From Natrinema versiforme JCM 10478 (lineage in GTDB: Archaea; Halobacteriota; Halobacteria; Halobacteriales; Natrialbaceae), in contig NZ_AOID01000041.1 in NCBI RefSeq assembly GCF_000337195.1, forward strand, positions 1 to 42,503: a stretch of DNA of 42,503 nt, read 5' to 3'. Position 1 is the first letter of the stretch. Every line of letters starts with the position of its first letter. Made by a program: the position numbers and the translations under genes. Below are positions 33,334 through 41,301 of this stretch, in pieces. The notes below the pieces were generated by a model. It searched no databases and was not told the origin of the DNA. It saw nothing but the letters and a program-made list of their open reading frames with translations.

Positions 33334-35095
33334 CGCCCTCACCTCCGCTCGAGCCGGCGTCTTCGTCCGCCTCGTCGGGCTCCGAGATATCGATCTCGGC
33401 CATGTCCGAACTCGAGTCGTCCGTCGTTGCCGACCCCGAGGGCGGTTCGTCCGACGGCGTCGCGGTTCCGTCCGTCGGAGCCCCCTCCGCCGGCGTCGCG
33501 GCCCCGGCTGACGGGGCCGAATCGCCGCCGAGCAACTGGCCGAGCGAGGCTGGCTCCGAGCCGAGGCCCATTCCCAGCCGGTCGGCCTGCTCTTCAACGT
33601 AGCGTTTGAGTTCGGGGTAGCCCTCGAGGTCGTCGATCTGGGTCCGCACGCTCGCGACGTACTGGCGGATCGTCTTCGGCTCGGTCGCCTCGAGGCGCTC
33701 GAGGAAGTAGTCGGTGTCCGGTTCGATTGGCTCGCGATCGGGGAGGTGGACGCTCTCGACGAGTTCGCGCTGGAGGTCGCTTCCGAGGACGCGATCGGCG
33801 ATTTCGGCCGGGGTGTACCCCTTCGATTCGGCCCCGATGCGCTCGTAGTCGACCGCCGTCGTGCCAGTCATCGACGAGAGGTGCTTGCGCCAGACCTCGG
33901 CCATGACCGTCTCGTCGGGCTGGGGAATGAACTGCTGGATCGGGAACCGACGGGTCGCCGCCGGGTCGATGGTAAACGGCATGTTCGTCGCCCCGATCAC
34001 GAGCAGGTTGTCCTCGATCTCGTTCATCTCCTGGAGGAAGGCGTTAGTCAGCGACCGCTCGTGGCGCTGCAGGGAGTCGTCGCCGCGGTCCGGAATGAGG
34101 GTGTCGACCTCGTCGAAGAAGAGGACCGCGAAGCCGTCCTGTGCGATCCCGTGGGCCTTCTCGAAGATCGCCTCGACGCGTTTCTCCGACTCCCCCGAGT
34201 ACTTCGAGAGCACGTCGCTGCCCTTGATCTCGAGGAACTTGACCTCGCCGTAGCTCTCCTCGATGCGGGAGTTGAACTTCGCCTCGTAGGCGATCGCCTC
34301 CGAGATGAGCGTCTTCCCACAGCCCGGCGGCCCGTACAACAGCATGCTGTTGCCCCGCGAGGCGAACTCGTCGCCGTAGCGGTCGATGACCTCGTCGCGA
34401 ACGTCCGGATCGAACAGCGCGAGCAGGTTCTCCGCGGTCCGCTTGACCTCCGGGAGCCCGGCGACGTCCTCCTCGAAGCTGACGGTCGGCTTCTTCGGTT
34501 CGAGCGAGACCTGTACCTCCTCGTCGTTGCCGGCCCCCTCCTCGCCGGCCCCGCCGGGACCGGGGCCGCCGCGACTCGCCGCGTTTCTGGTCGCGCGAAG
34601 CTCCCGAAGTTCCCCGGCGTCGATGAACTCGAGGTCGGTGTTCGGCGTGACCCGCAGCGTCGCGTAGTCGGTCGGCTCCATCGCCGCGACTTCGAAGGTC
34701 GCCAACTCGTCGCCTTTCGGGACGACCTCTTCCATCGGGTGGAGCAGGTAGTCGTTCTCCCGGAGGAACGGCTCGAGGTCGTCTGGGACGATCTCGCTGG
34801 TGTGGATCTTCGCCGTGGAACACTCCACGACATCGCGTTTCGACACGTCCGAATCGACCAGGAAGTCCTTGCCCCGGTCGATACCACCGAACACGGTTTC
34901 GACGTTCTGGTGCATCCGGACCTTGTTCCCAATCCCATCGATGATCGAGTCGTCGACCGGTTCGACGTAGAAAAAGGCCCGCCTGTCGTTGTGGCGAATC
35001 TCGACGGTATTGGTGTTCGGTCCGACCTTCTTCGCTCCGATCTTGATCCGGGACGTCGGCTGATCTCGCTTCAGTATTGGCGTCAGGTTATGCAT
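33326..35095 (-). CDS. AAA ATPase with CDC48-N-like domain
   Basis: A 589-residue ATPase. Residues 1-160 look like a double-psi barrel N-domain: EVAAMEPTDYATLRVTPNT resembles the VVETDP-Y-V-P-T end of the CDC48 N-domain. A Gly-rich linker lies at 175-190. The single AAA domain follows, with Walker A GPPGCGKT (255-262), Walker B VLFFDEVD (324-331), sensor GATN (368-371) and arginine finger RR (382-383). A helical small domain and a disordered acidic tail complete it. No MIT domain and no second AAA ring, so it is neither Vps4 nor full CDC48. It overlaps its neighbours by 8 bases at each end. It should unfold or extract proteins, most simply those encoded beside it. Confidence 0.9.
   Translation of the reverse strand: MHNLTPILKRDQPTSRIKIGAKKVGPNTNTVEIRHNDRRAFFYVEPVDDSIIDGIGNKVRMHQNVETVFGGIDRGKDFLVDSDVSKRDVVECSTAKIHTSEIVPDDLEPFLRENDYLLHPMEEVVPKGDELATFEVAAMEPTDYATLRVTPNTDLEFIDAGELRELRATRNAASRGGPGPGGAGEEGAGNDEEVQVSLEPKKPTVSFEEDVAGLPEVKRTAENLLALFDPDVRDEVIDRYGDEFASRGNSMLLYGPPGCGKTLISEAIAYEAKFNSRIEESYGEVKFLEIKGSDVLSKYSGESEKRVEAIFEKAHGIAQDGFAVLFFDEVDTLIPDRGDDSLQRHERSLTNAFLQEMNEIEDNLLVIGATNMPFTIDPAATRRFPIQQFIPQPDETVMAEVWRKHLSSMTGTTAVDYERIGAESKGYTPAEIADRVLGSDLQRELVESVHLPDREPIEPDTDYFLERLEATEPKTIRQYVASVRTQIDDLEGYPELKRYVEEQADRLGMGLGSEPASLGQLLGGDSAPSAGAATPAEGAPTDGTATPSDEPPSGSATTDDSSSDMAEIDISEPDEADEDAGSSGGEGDE
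33338..33346 (-). promoter_or_regulatory. Shine-Dalgarno of the propeller/Ig gene
   Basis: GGAGGTGAG on the minus strand lies 4 bases before the ATG at 33333, inside the AAA gene, and supports that start. Confidence 0.45.
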
Positions 35096-35816
35096 TGTCG
35101 TCACTCCGTAGCTGCGTCGTCGCGTCCTCGATCGTCGATAACAGTTCGTCCTGCCGGTGGTCCGCCCGGTCGCGGACGTACCGGGTGTCGGCGTCGGCCC
35201 GGCGAACGACCAGCGAGAGCGTCTCGAGCATCCGGGCGATCGCCTCGCAGCCGGTCGCGAGCGGCCCGTCGACATCGCCGGCCTGCACCCGACGGACGAT
35301 CCGCTCGAAGTCCTCGCGGACACCCTCGAGTCGCTCAAGTAAGGTCTCGATGAGCGGTCGCCAGTTGCGCGCGTACGGCGCGGTCGCAGACAGCGGGACG
35401 ATCACCCTCGAGTCGACGGTCTCGAGGCGATCCGCGGCCGCGACGCGGTCGGCGACCGCCGGCGAGAGGTCCCCGATCGGCGTCGACCCGCGCTCGTACC
35501 CGGTCTCGAGGACCAGTCGAACGAGATCGTCCCGGTCTGCCGGACTCTCTCCCGACCCCGTTGCCGTTCGACCGGAGCCGCCGTCGGGCAGGCAGTCACG
35601 GCCCGCTCGATCGCTGGTCTCGGTTTCGATCTCAGTCTCGAGTCGCGGCGGGAACGGTGCCCCGGCGCGAAGTAGTTCGGCGAGGTCAACGAGGGCGGCC
35701 ATCGCGGTGTCGACCCACAGCGCGGGTTCCGACCCCGAGAAGGTCCGCACGGAGAGGAGTCGCTCCCCCTGTTCGTCGACCCGACGAACCCCCTGCAGCA
35801 ACGAGTCTGCGCGCAT
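35088..35816 (-). CDS. Uncharacterised helical protein next to the AAA ATPase
   Basis: A 242-residue protein with no TM and no recognised motif. The N-terminal 55 residues (LLQGVRRVDEQGERLLSVRT) and the C-terminal 120 are predicted helical, with a Thr/Glu/Gly-rich loop at about 60-95. The C-terminal helices (PLIETLLERLEGVREDFERI, then TRYVRDRADHRQDELLSTIE) suggest a bundle that may bind a partner. It starts 1 base after the coiled-coil gene ends and overlaps the AAA start by 8 bases. Overlap on both sides suggests fixed stoichiometry. It may be an adaptor between the ATPase and the coiled-coil protein. Confidence 0.7.
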   Translation of the reverse strand: MRADSLLQGVRRVDEQGERLLSVRTFSGSEPALWVDTAMAALVDLAELLRAGAPFPPRLETEIETETSDRAGRDCLPDGGSGRTATGSGESPADRDDLVRLVLETGYERGSTPIGDLSPAVADRVAAADRLETVDSRVIVPLSATAPYARNWRPLIETLLERLEGVREDFERIVRRVQAGDVDGPLATGCEAIARMLETLSLVVRRADADTRYVRDRADHRQDELLSTIEDATTQLRSDDNA

Positions 35817-35817
35817 C

Positions 35818-36876
35818 CTACGACATCCCGAGTTCGCTGGCCTCGGTTTCGGGGTCGGTCTCCTCGACCTCCTCGCCGGCCGTCTGCTGTGCGGTTTCGC
35901 CGAGCGAGCCGATATCGCTGAGGATGTCGTCGGCCATCGAGTCCAGTTCGTGGTCCGCCGTATTCTCTAGCTCCTCTTCGAAGCCGCCCACGCCGGCGAG
36001 TTGGGTCGTCAGCTCCCCCATGTTGTCGACGATGTTCATCGCCTCGTCGGGGAACGTCTGCTTCTTGAGCGCTTGGGTCCGGACCTGTTCGCGCTTGTTT
36101 CCGAGCGTCATCTTGGCCGACTCCAGCATCTCGATGTTGTCGGCCAGCCTGTCGGCACCGCTCTCGACCTTCTCGGCCAAGTTCTCCTGATCGGCCTCCT
36201 TCATCTTCTTGTGGTAGATCAGCTTCCGCTTGAGCTGCGTGAACCGCTCTCGCTCCTCTTCCGGAAGCGTCGACGGATCCTTCGGGACGCCCGCGCCGGT
36301 GCCGAGGCTCTTCAGTTCCTGTGCGGTCTCTTCGAGGTGTTCGTCGATCTTCCCCGAGCTCTGGTCGATGTCGGCCATCCGGTTCTCGAGTTTCTCCTTT
36401 GCGCTGTCGACCCGGTCGATCGTCTCGGAGATCTTCTCGACGCAGGCGTCGATCGCGGCCGCCCAGTTCAGGATCATCCGACCGTTTATCTCCTCGGGGT
36501 TGTCGCTGGGGTTGCGAAGCATCACGACCTGTCCGCCCTGCAGGTCCAGGATGTCCTCGTCGGCGAGGAATTCGAGAAGCGCCTCGGCCTGCTGTTCGCT
36601 CGTGACGATGTCGCCATCCTCGTCGCTTGCCGAGGCGAGCGTTTCGATCGCTCGCCGGCGGTCGATCCGTCCGTTCCCCTCCTTGAGTTCCATCGATCCC
36701 AGCAGGTCGGTCTTGATGATCGCCCGGATGGCCCGCTCCCACTCCCCTTCGATGTCGTCGCCCTCGATCCAGCGGGCGTCGAGGCGAACCGGGTCGTCGG
36801 TCTGGTTGACTGGGTCGGCGATCACGAACTCCCGTCCGTCGCTTTCGATGCGTTCGAATTCGTACTTTTGTGGCAT
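35818..36876 (-). CDS. Coiled-coil protein with winged-helix-like N-terminus, ESCRT-III-like outline
   Basis: A 352-residue soluble protein. Residues about 45-122 look like a winged helix (IIKTDLLGSMELKEGNGRID, then LADEDILDLQGGQVVMLR). Then come a long helix (136-195), a Lys/Arg-rich second helix (about 210-285, with TQLKRKLIYHKKMKEADQE) and an acidic tail with short helices (DDILSDIGSLGETA). A basic helical hairpin plus acidic C-terminal helices is the outline of ESCRT-III/Snf7 proteins, and an AAA ATPase is two genes away. No conserved MIM sequence is certain. It could equally be an unrelated coiled-coil bundle. Reported as a hypothesis; profile searches would decide. Confidence 0.72.
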   Translation of the reverse strand: MPQKYEFERIESDGREFVIADPVNQTDDPVRLDARWIEGDDIEGEWERAIRAIIKTDLLGSMELKEGNGRIDRRRAIETLASASDEDGDIVTSEQQAEALLEFLADEDILDLQGGQVVMLRNPSDNPEEINGRMILNWAAAIDACVEKISETIDRVDSAKEKLENRMADIDQSSGKIDEHLEETAQELKSLGTGAGVPKDPSTLPEEERERFTQLKRKLIYHKKMKEADQENLAEKVESGADRLADNIEMLESAKMTLGNKREQVRTQALKKQTFPDEAMNIVDNMGELTTQLAGVGGFEEELENTADHELDSMADDILSDIGSLGETAQQTAGEEVEETDPETEASELGMS

Positions 36877-36948
36877 TGTGTCTCTGTTGTGGTTGCGTCG
36901 GTCGTTCAGGATGACTGTGTGTCGCGTTCGAGTATCCGTTCGGGCCCG

Positions 36949-38067
36949 TTAGGCGGCCATACCGCCGAACTCCTCCTCGTTGACGAGGCTCCGGTAGCGG
37001 TCCCGGACCGCGTCGCGGACGTACTCGTTGACTTCCGTCGCGTTGCTCACCTGCAGTTCCTCGAAGTGGTCCTCGGCCAGTTCGACCCACTCCGGCAGCG
37101 TGCCGGGCAGCTGGTCCTGCTCGGCTTTCAGGTCGGTCCGGATCCGTCTGGCGTGGTCCTCGACCACGTCCTCGAAGGGGCCGACTGCCTCGACCATCTC
37201 CCGCCCCCGGTCGAGCCCGAGCCGGTCGATCACCGAGTCGCGGGTGCTCTCGAGGATCTCGCTGCGGACGCTCCGGGCCGTCGAGAGGACGTCGAACCGG
37301 CTGTCGATCTCGTTTTCGACGACCTGCTCGAACTCGGCGGTCCGGAGCACGTAACTCGAGTCCTCGAACTCGGCCTCGACGTCGTCCTCGATTCGTTCGG
37401 CCAGATACCGGGCGTACTCGTCGATCGCCTCCTCGACCAGATACTCCCCGTCGAGATCGACGATATATCCCTCGCGGTCGAGATACCGGATCACGTCGGA
37501 CGTCGCATCGACGTCGATGACGCTCTCGAGGTCGCCGTGGGCAATCTTCCCGTTCGAGGCCTCCCGCTCGAGCCGCGAGTCCAGGCCGACGTCGTCGGCG
37601 TGTTCCTTGAGCTGGGGGCCGATCGTGTAGTAGTCGCGTTTGCCGGCGGTGATCCGCCGAACGTAGTTCCGGTCGGCGAGTTCGTCGGCGAAGAACTCCA
37701 TGTCATCGATCGCGAGCGAGAACCGCGAGCGCAGGGTCTCTCCGGTGACGACCAGCCGCTGGCCGAACAGGTTGGTCAGTTCCCGGGTGATGTTCATGTT
37801 CCCTTTGACGCCGAACGGATCCACGTAGAAGACGCCGTCACGGAGTTGCTCGAGGTCGACGAACTCGTCGGCTGTCATCTCGGTCAGCGCCTTGCGCATG
37901 TCGCTCGAGGAGAGCGACCGCGCGTTGACGAGGCCGATGTCGGCGCTCTCGTAGGCGGACTTGATCTCGCTCTTCTGATCGGAGACGTAGATAAATCCGT
38001 AGTTGTCCTGGGCGATGTCACGACAGACGTCTTCCAGAACGTCGGTATCGACCGGTAAGAGCGTCAT
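36949..38067 (-). CDS. Winged-helix-rich soluble protein, first gene of the minus operon
   Basis: A 372-residue acidic protein with no TM. It seems to contain successive winged-helix-like units at about 60-150 (FFADELADRNYVRRITAGKR, then YYTIGP) and about 170-215 (GKIAHGDLESVIDVDATSDV, then GYIVDLDGEYLVEE). A helical C-terminus follows. The order of short units, with gkI-DL, L-GyI and dgeylvee patterns, recalls by eye the N-terminal part of UFL1 and PCI-type scaffolds; this is a weak resemblance. A DNA-binding role is also possible. A TATA-like box about 28 bases before the ATG suggests it is leaderless and leads the operon. Confidence 0.75.
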   Translation of the reverse strand: MTLLPVDTDVLEDVCRDIAQDNYGFIYVSDQKSEIKSAYESADIGLVNARSLSSSDMRKALTEMTADEFVDLEQLRDGVFYVDPFGVKGNMNITRELTNLFGQRLVVTGETLRSRFSLAIDDMEFFADELADRNYVRRITAGKRDYYTIGPQLKEHADDVGLDSRLEREASNGKIAHGDLESVIDVDATSDVIRYLDREGYIVDLDGEYLVEEAIDEYARYLAERIEDDVEAEFEDSSYVLRTAEFEQVVENEIDSRFDVLSTARSVRSEILESTRDSVIDRLGLDRGREMVEAVGPFEDVVEDHARRIRTDLKAEQDQLPGTLPEWVELAEDHFEELQVSNATEVNEYVRDAVRDRYRSLVNEEEFGGMAA

Positions 38068-38092
38068 TGTTGAGTGAGTTATATGCTCGCAT

Positions 38093-38098
38093 ACTAAA
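38093..38098 (-). promoter_or_regulatory. TATA-like box of the five-gene minus operon
   Basis: TTTAGT on the minus strand is 26-31 bases upstream of the ATG at 38067, the expected leaderless spacing. The 176 bases between this gene and the HAD gene hold no other recognised element. Confidence 0.45.
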
Positions 38099-38243
38099 CC
38101 TTGCGACCGTTGTCTTCGTTTCCCGACGACGGGAGATATTTCAACAGTTCGAACGGAAAGACCGAAAAAACGGTCGCCGGAGAACCGACAGGGACGGGGA
38201 TCCAGAAGCGAGCGGCGCGGGTACCCAGCGATCGCGAGCGGGA

Positions 38244-38897
38244 TTATATCACAGTGTTCTCGCGCACGCGCTCTCGAAGTTCGGCCGGCGAGTCCACGAT
38301 CTCGTCGGCGGCCGAGCGGTCGATGTCGCCGTGGGCGTCGATCCGGTAGGCGACGACGACCGTCCCCGCTCGAGCGGCCGCCTCGATGCCGTTCGCCGAG
38401 TCCTCGACGACGACACAGTCCGCGGCGGGGACGCCGATCTCGTCGGCCGCGTACTCGAAGACGTCGGGGGCCGGTTTGCTCGCCGCGTCGATGTCGTCGG
38501 CGCTGATGACGCGGTCGAACTCGCCCTCGAGGGTGAAGCGCTCCGTGACCATCCCGATCCAGTCGTGGGGCGAGGAGGAGACGAGCGCGGTCGGGACACC
38601 GCGGTCGTCCAGGTCGGCGAGGAGGTCGTGGAGCCCGTCTAAGAGTTCGACGCGGTCGGTGTAGATTTCCTCGGCGGCCGCGGTAAAGCGCCGGACGAAC
38701 TCTTCGCGGGAGATCGCGGTGCCGTACTCCGCGTCGAGGTAGTCGTAGATCTCGCGGAAGTTCATCCCGCTCGTCTCGGCGGCGTCGACATCCTCGTCGG
38801 GGACGGCCGCGGGGAAGATATCCTCGCGCTGGAAATCGACCCAGTAGTCTTCGCTGTTGACGAGCACGCCGTCCATATCGAACAACACAGCAGGCAT
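38244..38897 (-). CDS. HAD-superfamily hydrolase (beta-phosphoglucomutase/phosphatase type)
   Basis: A 217-residue protein with the four HAD motifs: DMDGVLVNSE with nucleophile D7 and acid D9, VSSSP for motif II, the KPAPDVF lysine, and VVEDSANG with the Mg-binding acids. The cap helices after motif I place it in the subgroup of beta-phosphoglucomutase and small phosphatases. The substrate (phosphosugar or phosphoglycolate-like) cannot be decided. It is a single-gene unit with a TATA-like CTATAC at 38923-38928 about 29 bases before the ATG. No sign that it belongs to the neighbouring filament system. Confidence 0.93.
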   Translation of the reverse strand: MPAVLFDMDGVLVNSEDYWVDFQREDIFPAAVPDEDVDAAETSGMNFREIYDYLDAEYGTAISREEFVRRFTAAAEEIYTDRVELLDGLHDLLADLDDRGVPTALVSSSPHDWIGMVTERFTLEGEFDRVISADDIDAASKPAPDVFEYAADEIGVPAADCVVVEDSANGIEAAARAGTVVVAYRIDAHGDIDRSAADEIVDSPAELRERVRENTVI

Positions 38898-38922
38898 GTA
38901 CGGCGGGGTATTCGATCGCCGC

Positions 38923-38928
38923 GTATAG
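38923..38928 (-). promoter_or_regulatory. TATA-like box of the HAD gene
   Basis: CTATAC on the minus strand is 26-31 bases before the ATG at 38897, fitting a leaderless transcript. Confidence 0.35.
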
Positions 38929-38947
38929 CCGTTTGGCCCGAACGGCA

Positions 38948-39541
38948 TCAGCCGAAGACGGTACCGCGCCGTTCGTGTTCCATCTCCGTTTCGACGGCCG
39001 CGGCGATGTCCCCGCCGAACTCCCGCTCGAGCAGCCACAGCGCCAGATCGATCCCCGCGGTGACCCCGCCGGCGGTGAGCACGTCGCCGTCGTCGACGAC
39101 GCGATCGTCGATCACGCTTCCGGCGGCGGCCTCGAGATCGTCGATCGCGACCTGATGGGAGGTCGCGGGTCGCCCCTCGAGCAGGCCGGCGTCGGCAAGT
39201 ATCATCGCGCCGGTACAGACCGACGCGACCGTCGCGCCATCGGCGTGGCGCGCGGCGACGGCCTCCGGCAGACGCCCGTCCTCGACGGCGGCCCGGACGC
39301 CGCCCTCCGTGGTCCACCCGCCACCGGGGACAACGAGCAGGTCGGGGTCGCCGAGCACCCCGTCGGGTTCGACGCGGAGCCCGTGACTCGCCGTCACGAG
39401 CGGGGTTTCCTCGAGGATCACCAGCTGCGTCTCGATCGCCGCGCCAGCTTGGGCCCCGTTCTCGAGGACCTCGTAGGGGCCGATGGCGTCGAGTTCGTCG
39501 AAGCCGTCGAACAGCACGATTTCGGCGGTCATATCGTCCAT
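38948..39541 (-). CDS. DJ-1/PfpI family protein
   Basis: A 197-residue member of the class I glutamine amidotransferase-like fold. The nucleophile elbow is SVCTGAMILA with C109. The early acidic residue E16 in FDELDAIGPYEVL and the strand LLVVPGGGW are typical of the DJ-1/ThiJ/isonitrile-hydratase branch. The C-terminal histidine of HQVAIDDLE is suitably placed. Members act as glyoxalases, hydratases, proteases or stress proteins; this one cannot be assigned. A start at 39532 (MTAEIVLFDG) is equally plausible. The 285 bases between it and the next plus-strand start hold only promoter-like AT patches. Confidence 0.92.
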   Translation of the reverse strand: MDDMTAEIVLFDGFDELDAIGPYEVLENGAQAGAAIETQLVILEETPLVTASHGLRVEPDGVLGDPDLLVVPGGGWTTEGGVRAAVEDGRLPEAVAARHADGATVASVCTGAMILADAGLLEGRPATSHQVAIDDLEAAAGSVIDDRVVDDGDVLTAGGVTAGIDLALWLLEREFGGDIAAAVETEMEHERRGTVFG

Positions 39542-39826
39542 ACGTGATCGTCGCGATCGATCGTGAAATCCGTTGTGTAGAAGGGGATCTCACCTAACGC
39601 CGATCGGCTTCAGCCGGTCGCTCCCCGTCGGGCGCGCGGCTGCTCGAGTCACTCATTGCCTCTCACTCCGACTACGGGCTGACCACCGTCGCAACCCCGA
39701 TCGGGTGGCGTTAAACCGGGATCAAACCGACGAAAACGATCGGTAAATGGAGTCAAACGCTCGAAATCCGCGTTCACGGCATCCACCCTTCAAGTCGATA
39801 TGACCACCGAGAGTCGGATGCAAGCT

Positions 39827-40309
39827 ATGAACCGAACAACGCTCATCGCAGTTGCCTGTGCCGCACTGATCATGGCGACCGGGTTCGCCGCCGCGGCACC
39901 CGGAAACGCACCCGTGTCCGTTGACACGGGCGCGGATAGTACCGACGAACAGCACGCGAACGAACACGCCGACGACCGAGCCGGGAACGGAACCGCTGCC
40001 GACAGTGCAGCCGGCGAAGACGAGGGGCAGGGACCGAACGCTGACCTCCCCGAGCAGGTCCCCGACCACGTCTCCAGTATCCACGACCGCGTGTCGTCGT
40101 TCCTGAACGGCGGCCTCGACGGGTCGCTCGGTGACGCTGTCAGCGAGGTGACGCCGGGTGACGACGACGAAGCAACCGACGAGACCGAGGCCGACGACAG
40201 CGACGAACCCGCCGCCAACGGTGACGAGGTCACCGAAAACGATAGCGAGTCACAGGAGAACGACGACGAGAGCGCCGACAGCAACGAGTCGGCCGATAGC
40301 GACGAATAA
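39827..40309 (+). CDS. Small secreted acidic protein, paralogue of 41302 gene
   Basis: A 160-residue protein from the chosen ATG (upstream ATGs at 39800 and 39818 are alternatives). A signal peptide (MNRTTLIAVACAALIMATG, cleaved near AAAAPG) precedes a mature part rich in Asp, Glu and Ser. A conserved core around LPEQVPDHVSSIHDRVSSFL, then GSLGDAVSEVTPGDD, recurs in the 82-residue protein at 41302. The tail is almost pure acidic/Ser repeat, disordered and typical of halophilic secreted proteins. Followed after 21 bases by a small membrane protein, so the two may be cotranscribed. No function is known to me. Confidence 0.7.
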   Translation: MNRTTLIAVACAALIMATGFAAAAPGNAPVSVDTGADSTDEQHANEHADDRAGNGTAADSAAGEDEGQGPNADLPEQVPDHVSSIHDRVSSFLNGGLDGSLGDAVSEVTPGDDDEATDETEADDSDEPAANGDEVTENDSESQENDDESADSNESADSDE

Positions 40310-40330
40310 TCCGCCACCTCACTGATCCCC

Positions 40331-40651
40331 ATGCCTCCACCCGCTCAGCCGGTACCGATCGGGCTCGAGGACCGACTGCTGGCGTTCGCCGTGAGCCTGC
40401 TAATCGGCGGTGCCGCCCTCCACGCCGGCACCCATGTCGTCGCCGACGCCCGTGACTACGCTCACGCCGTGCTGACCGCGCTGCTCGGCGCGCTGGCGTG
40501 GATCGCGGTCGTCAAGTGGCGCTACCGACTCGGCTGGCTGCGCTCACTCGGCGTCAGCGCGGCCGCGTGGGCCGCCGCGGTGGTGGTCCTCGCGGCCCTC
40601 GAACTGCTCGGTATCGGCTCGGTCTCGGCGCTCGGCGTGCCGGGTACCTGA
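40331..40651 (+). CDS. Small membrane protein, paralogue of 40850 gene
   Basis: A 106-residue protein with hydrophobic segments at about 14-36, 45-62 and 73-95. The block DARDYAHAVLTALLGALAW is matched by DVEDYSYATVTALLGAIAW in the protein at 40850, and both end in GVPG. They are therefore duplicated members of one small family. The first and second helices are separated by the charged block that contains these conserved residues. It lies 21 bases after the secreted protein and has no clear promoter of its own. Function unknown. Confidence 0.72.
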   Translation: MPPPAQPVPIGLEDRLLAFAVSLLIGGAALHAGTHVVADARDYAHAVLTALLGALAWIAVVKWRYRLGWLRSLGVSAAAWAAAVVVLAALELLGIGSVSALGVPGT

Positions 40652-40819
40652 ATCGCGTTCCCGCTGGCGCTTTCCTCCACCCGCGTTCCGTTCGTGTGAC
40701 CGTGTCTCCGCTGCCGTTCAAGCGTAGCATGTGGTATTCTGGATAAGCTGACTCGGGTCACACAATCGGCGACTCGAGTCGGTTCGATCTCCCGGCCGAT
40801 CACGAAATCACCACGTGGG

Positions 40820-40827
40820 TATACGTA
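40820..40827 (+). promoter_or_regulatory. TATA-like box of the 40850 gene
   Basis: TATACGTA within a nearly palindromic GGTATACGTATCC, 23-30 bases before the ATG at 40850. The symmetry could also be an operator. Confidence 0.35.
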
Positions 40828-40849
40828 TCCGGGCATCGAAGCGGTTCGC

Positions 40850-41200
40850 ATGGTTGCACTCGTCGGATCGCTTGTCGCCTTCGTCGTCGCGCTCCTCGTC
40901 GGCGGGCTGGCGATCTTCGCCAGCGCGCGGGTCATCGTCGATGTCGAGGACTACTCGTACGCGACCGTTACCGCGCTCCTCGGTGCGATCGCGTGGGCGC
41001 TGACCTCGTGGATTCCGCTGCTCGGCCCGATACTCGCGCTGATCGCGTGGATCTGGGTGATCAACTGGCGGTATCCCGGCGGCTGGGGGACGGCCGCGGC
41101 CATCGGGTTCATCGCGTGGCTCGCCGCGCTCGCGATCCTGTTCGTTCTCAACACTGTTCTGAGACTCGGCGTCGGCGCGTTCGGCGTCCCGGGTGCGTAG
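40850..41200 (+). CDS. Small four-helix membrane protein, paralogue of 40331 gene
   Basis: A 116-residue protein with helices at about 5-26, 38-55, 58-70 and 83-104. It shares the conserved EDYSYATVTALLGAIAW block and the GAFGVPGA end with the 40331 protein. It differs by an extra helical hairpin (SWIPLLGPILALIAWIWVIN). Own promoter. The conserved acidic-aromatic block between helices is the best candidate for a functional site. No known family recognised. Confidence 0.78.
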   Translation: MVALVGSLVAFVVALLVGGLAIFASARVIVDVEDYSYATVTALLGAIAWALTSWIPLLGPILALIAWIWVINWRYPGGWGTAAAIGFIAWLAALAILFVLNTVLRLGVGAFGVPGA

Positions 41201-41301
41201 GTCTGTACTGCCGACGGCGATCGATACTCGGCGTAAATCGGCGCAAATCGGGGTCACGGACTCCCCGGTTGAAGGGCTCGAGTGACCACGCACCGATCGT
41301 G

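Noticed and set aside
33326-35095. Vps4-type ATPase
   Set aside because: No MIT domain; the N-domain resembles CDC48 instead.
12281-38067. Prophage or mobile island
   Set aside because: No integrase, transposase, tRNA-linked repeats or shift in base composition; codon use matches the flanking metabolic genes.
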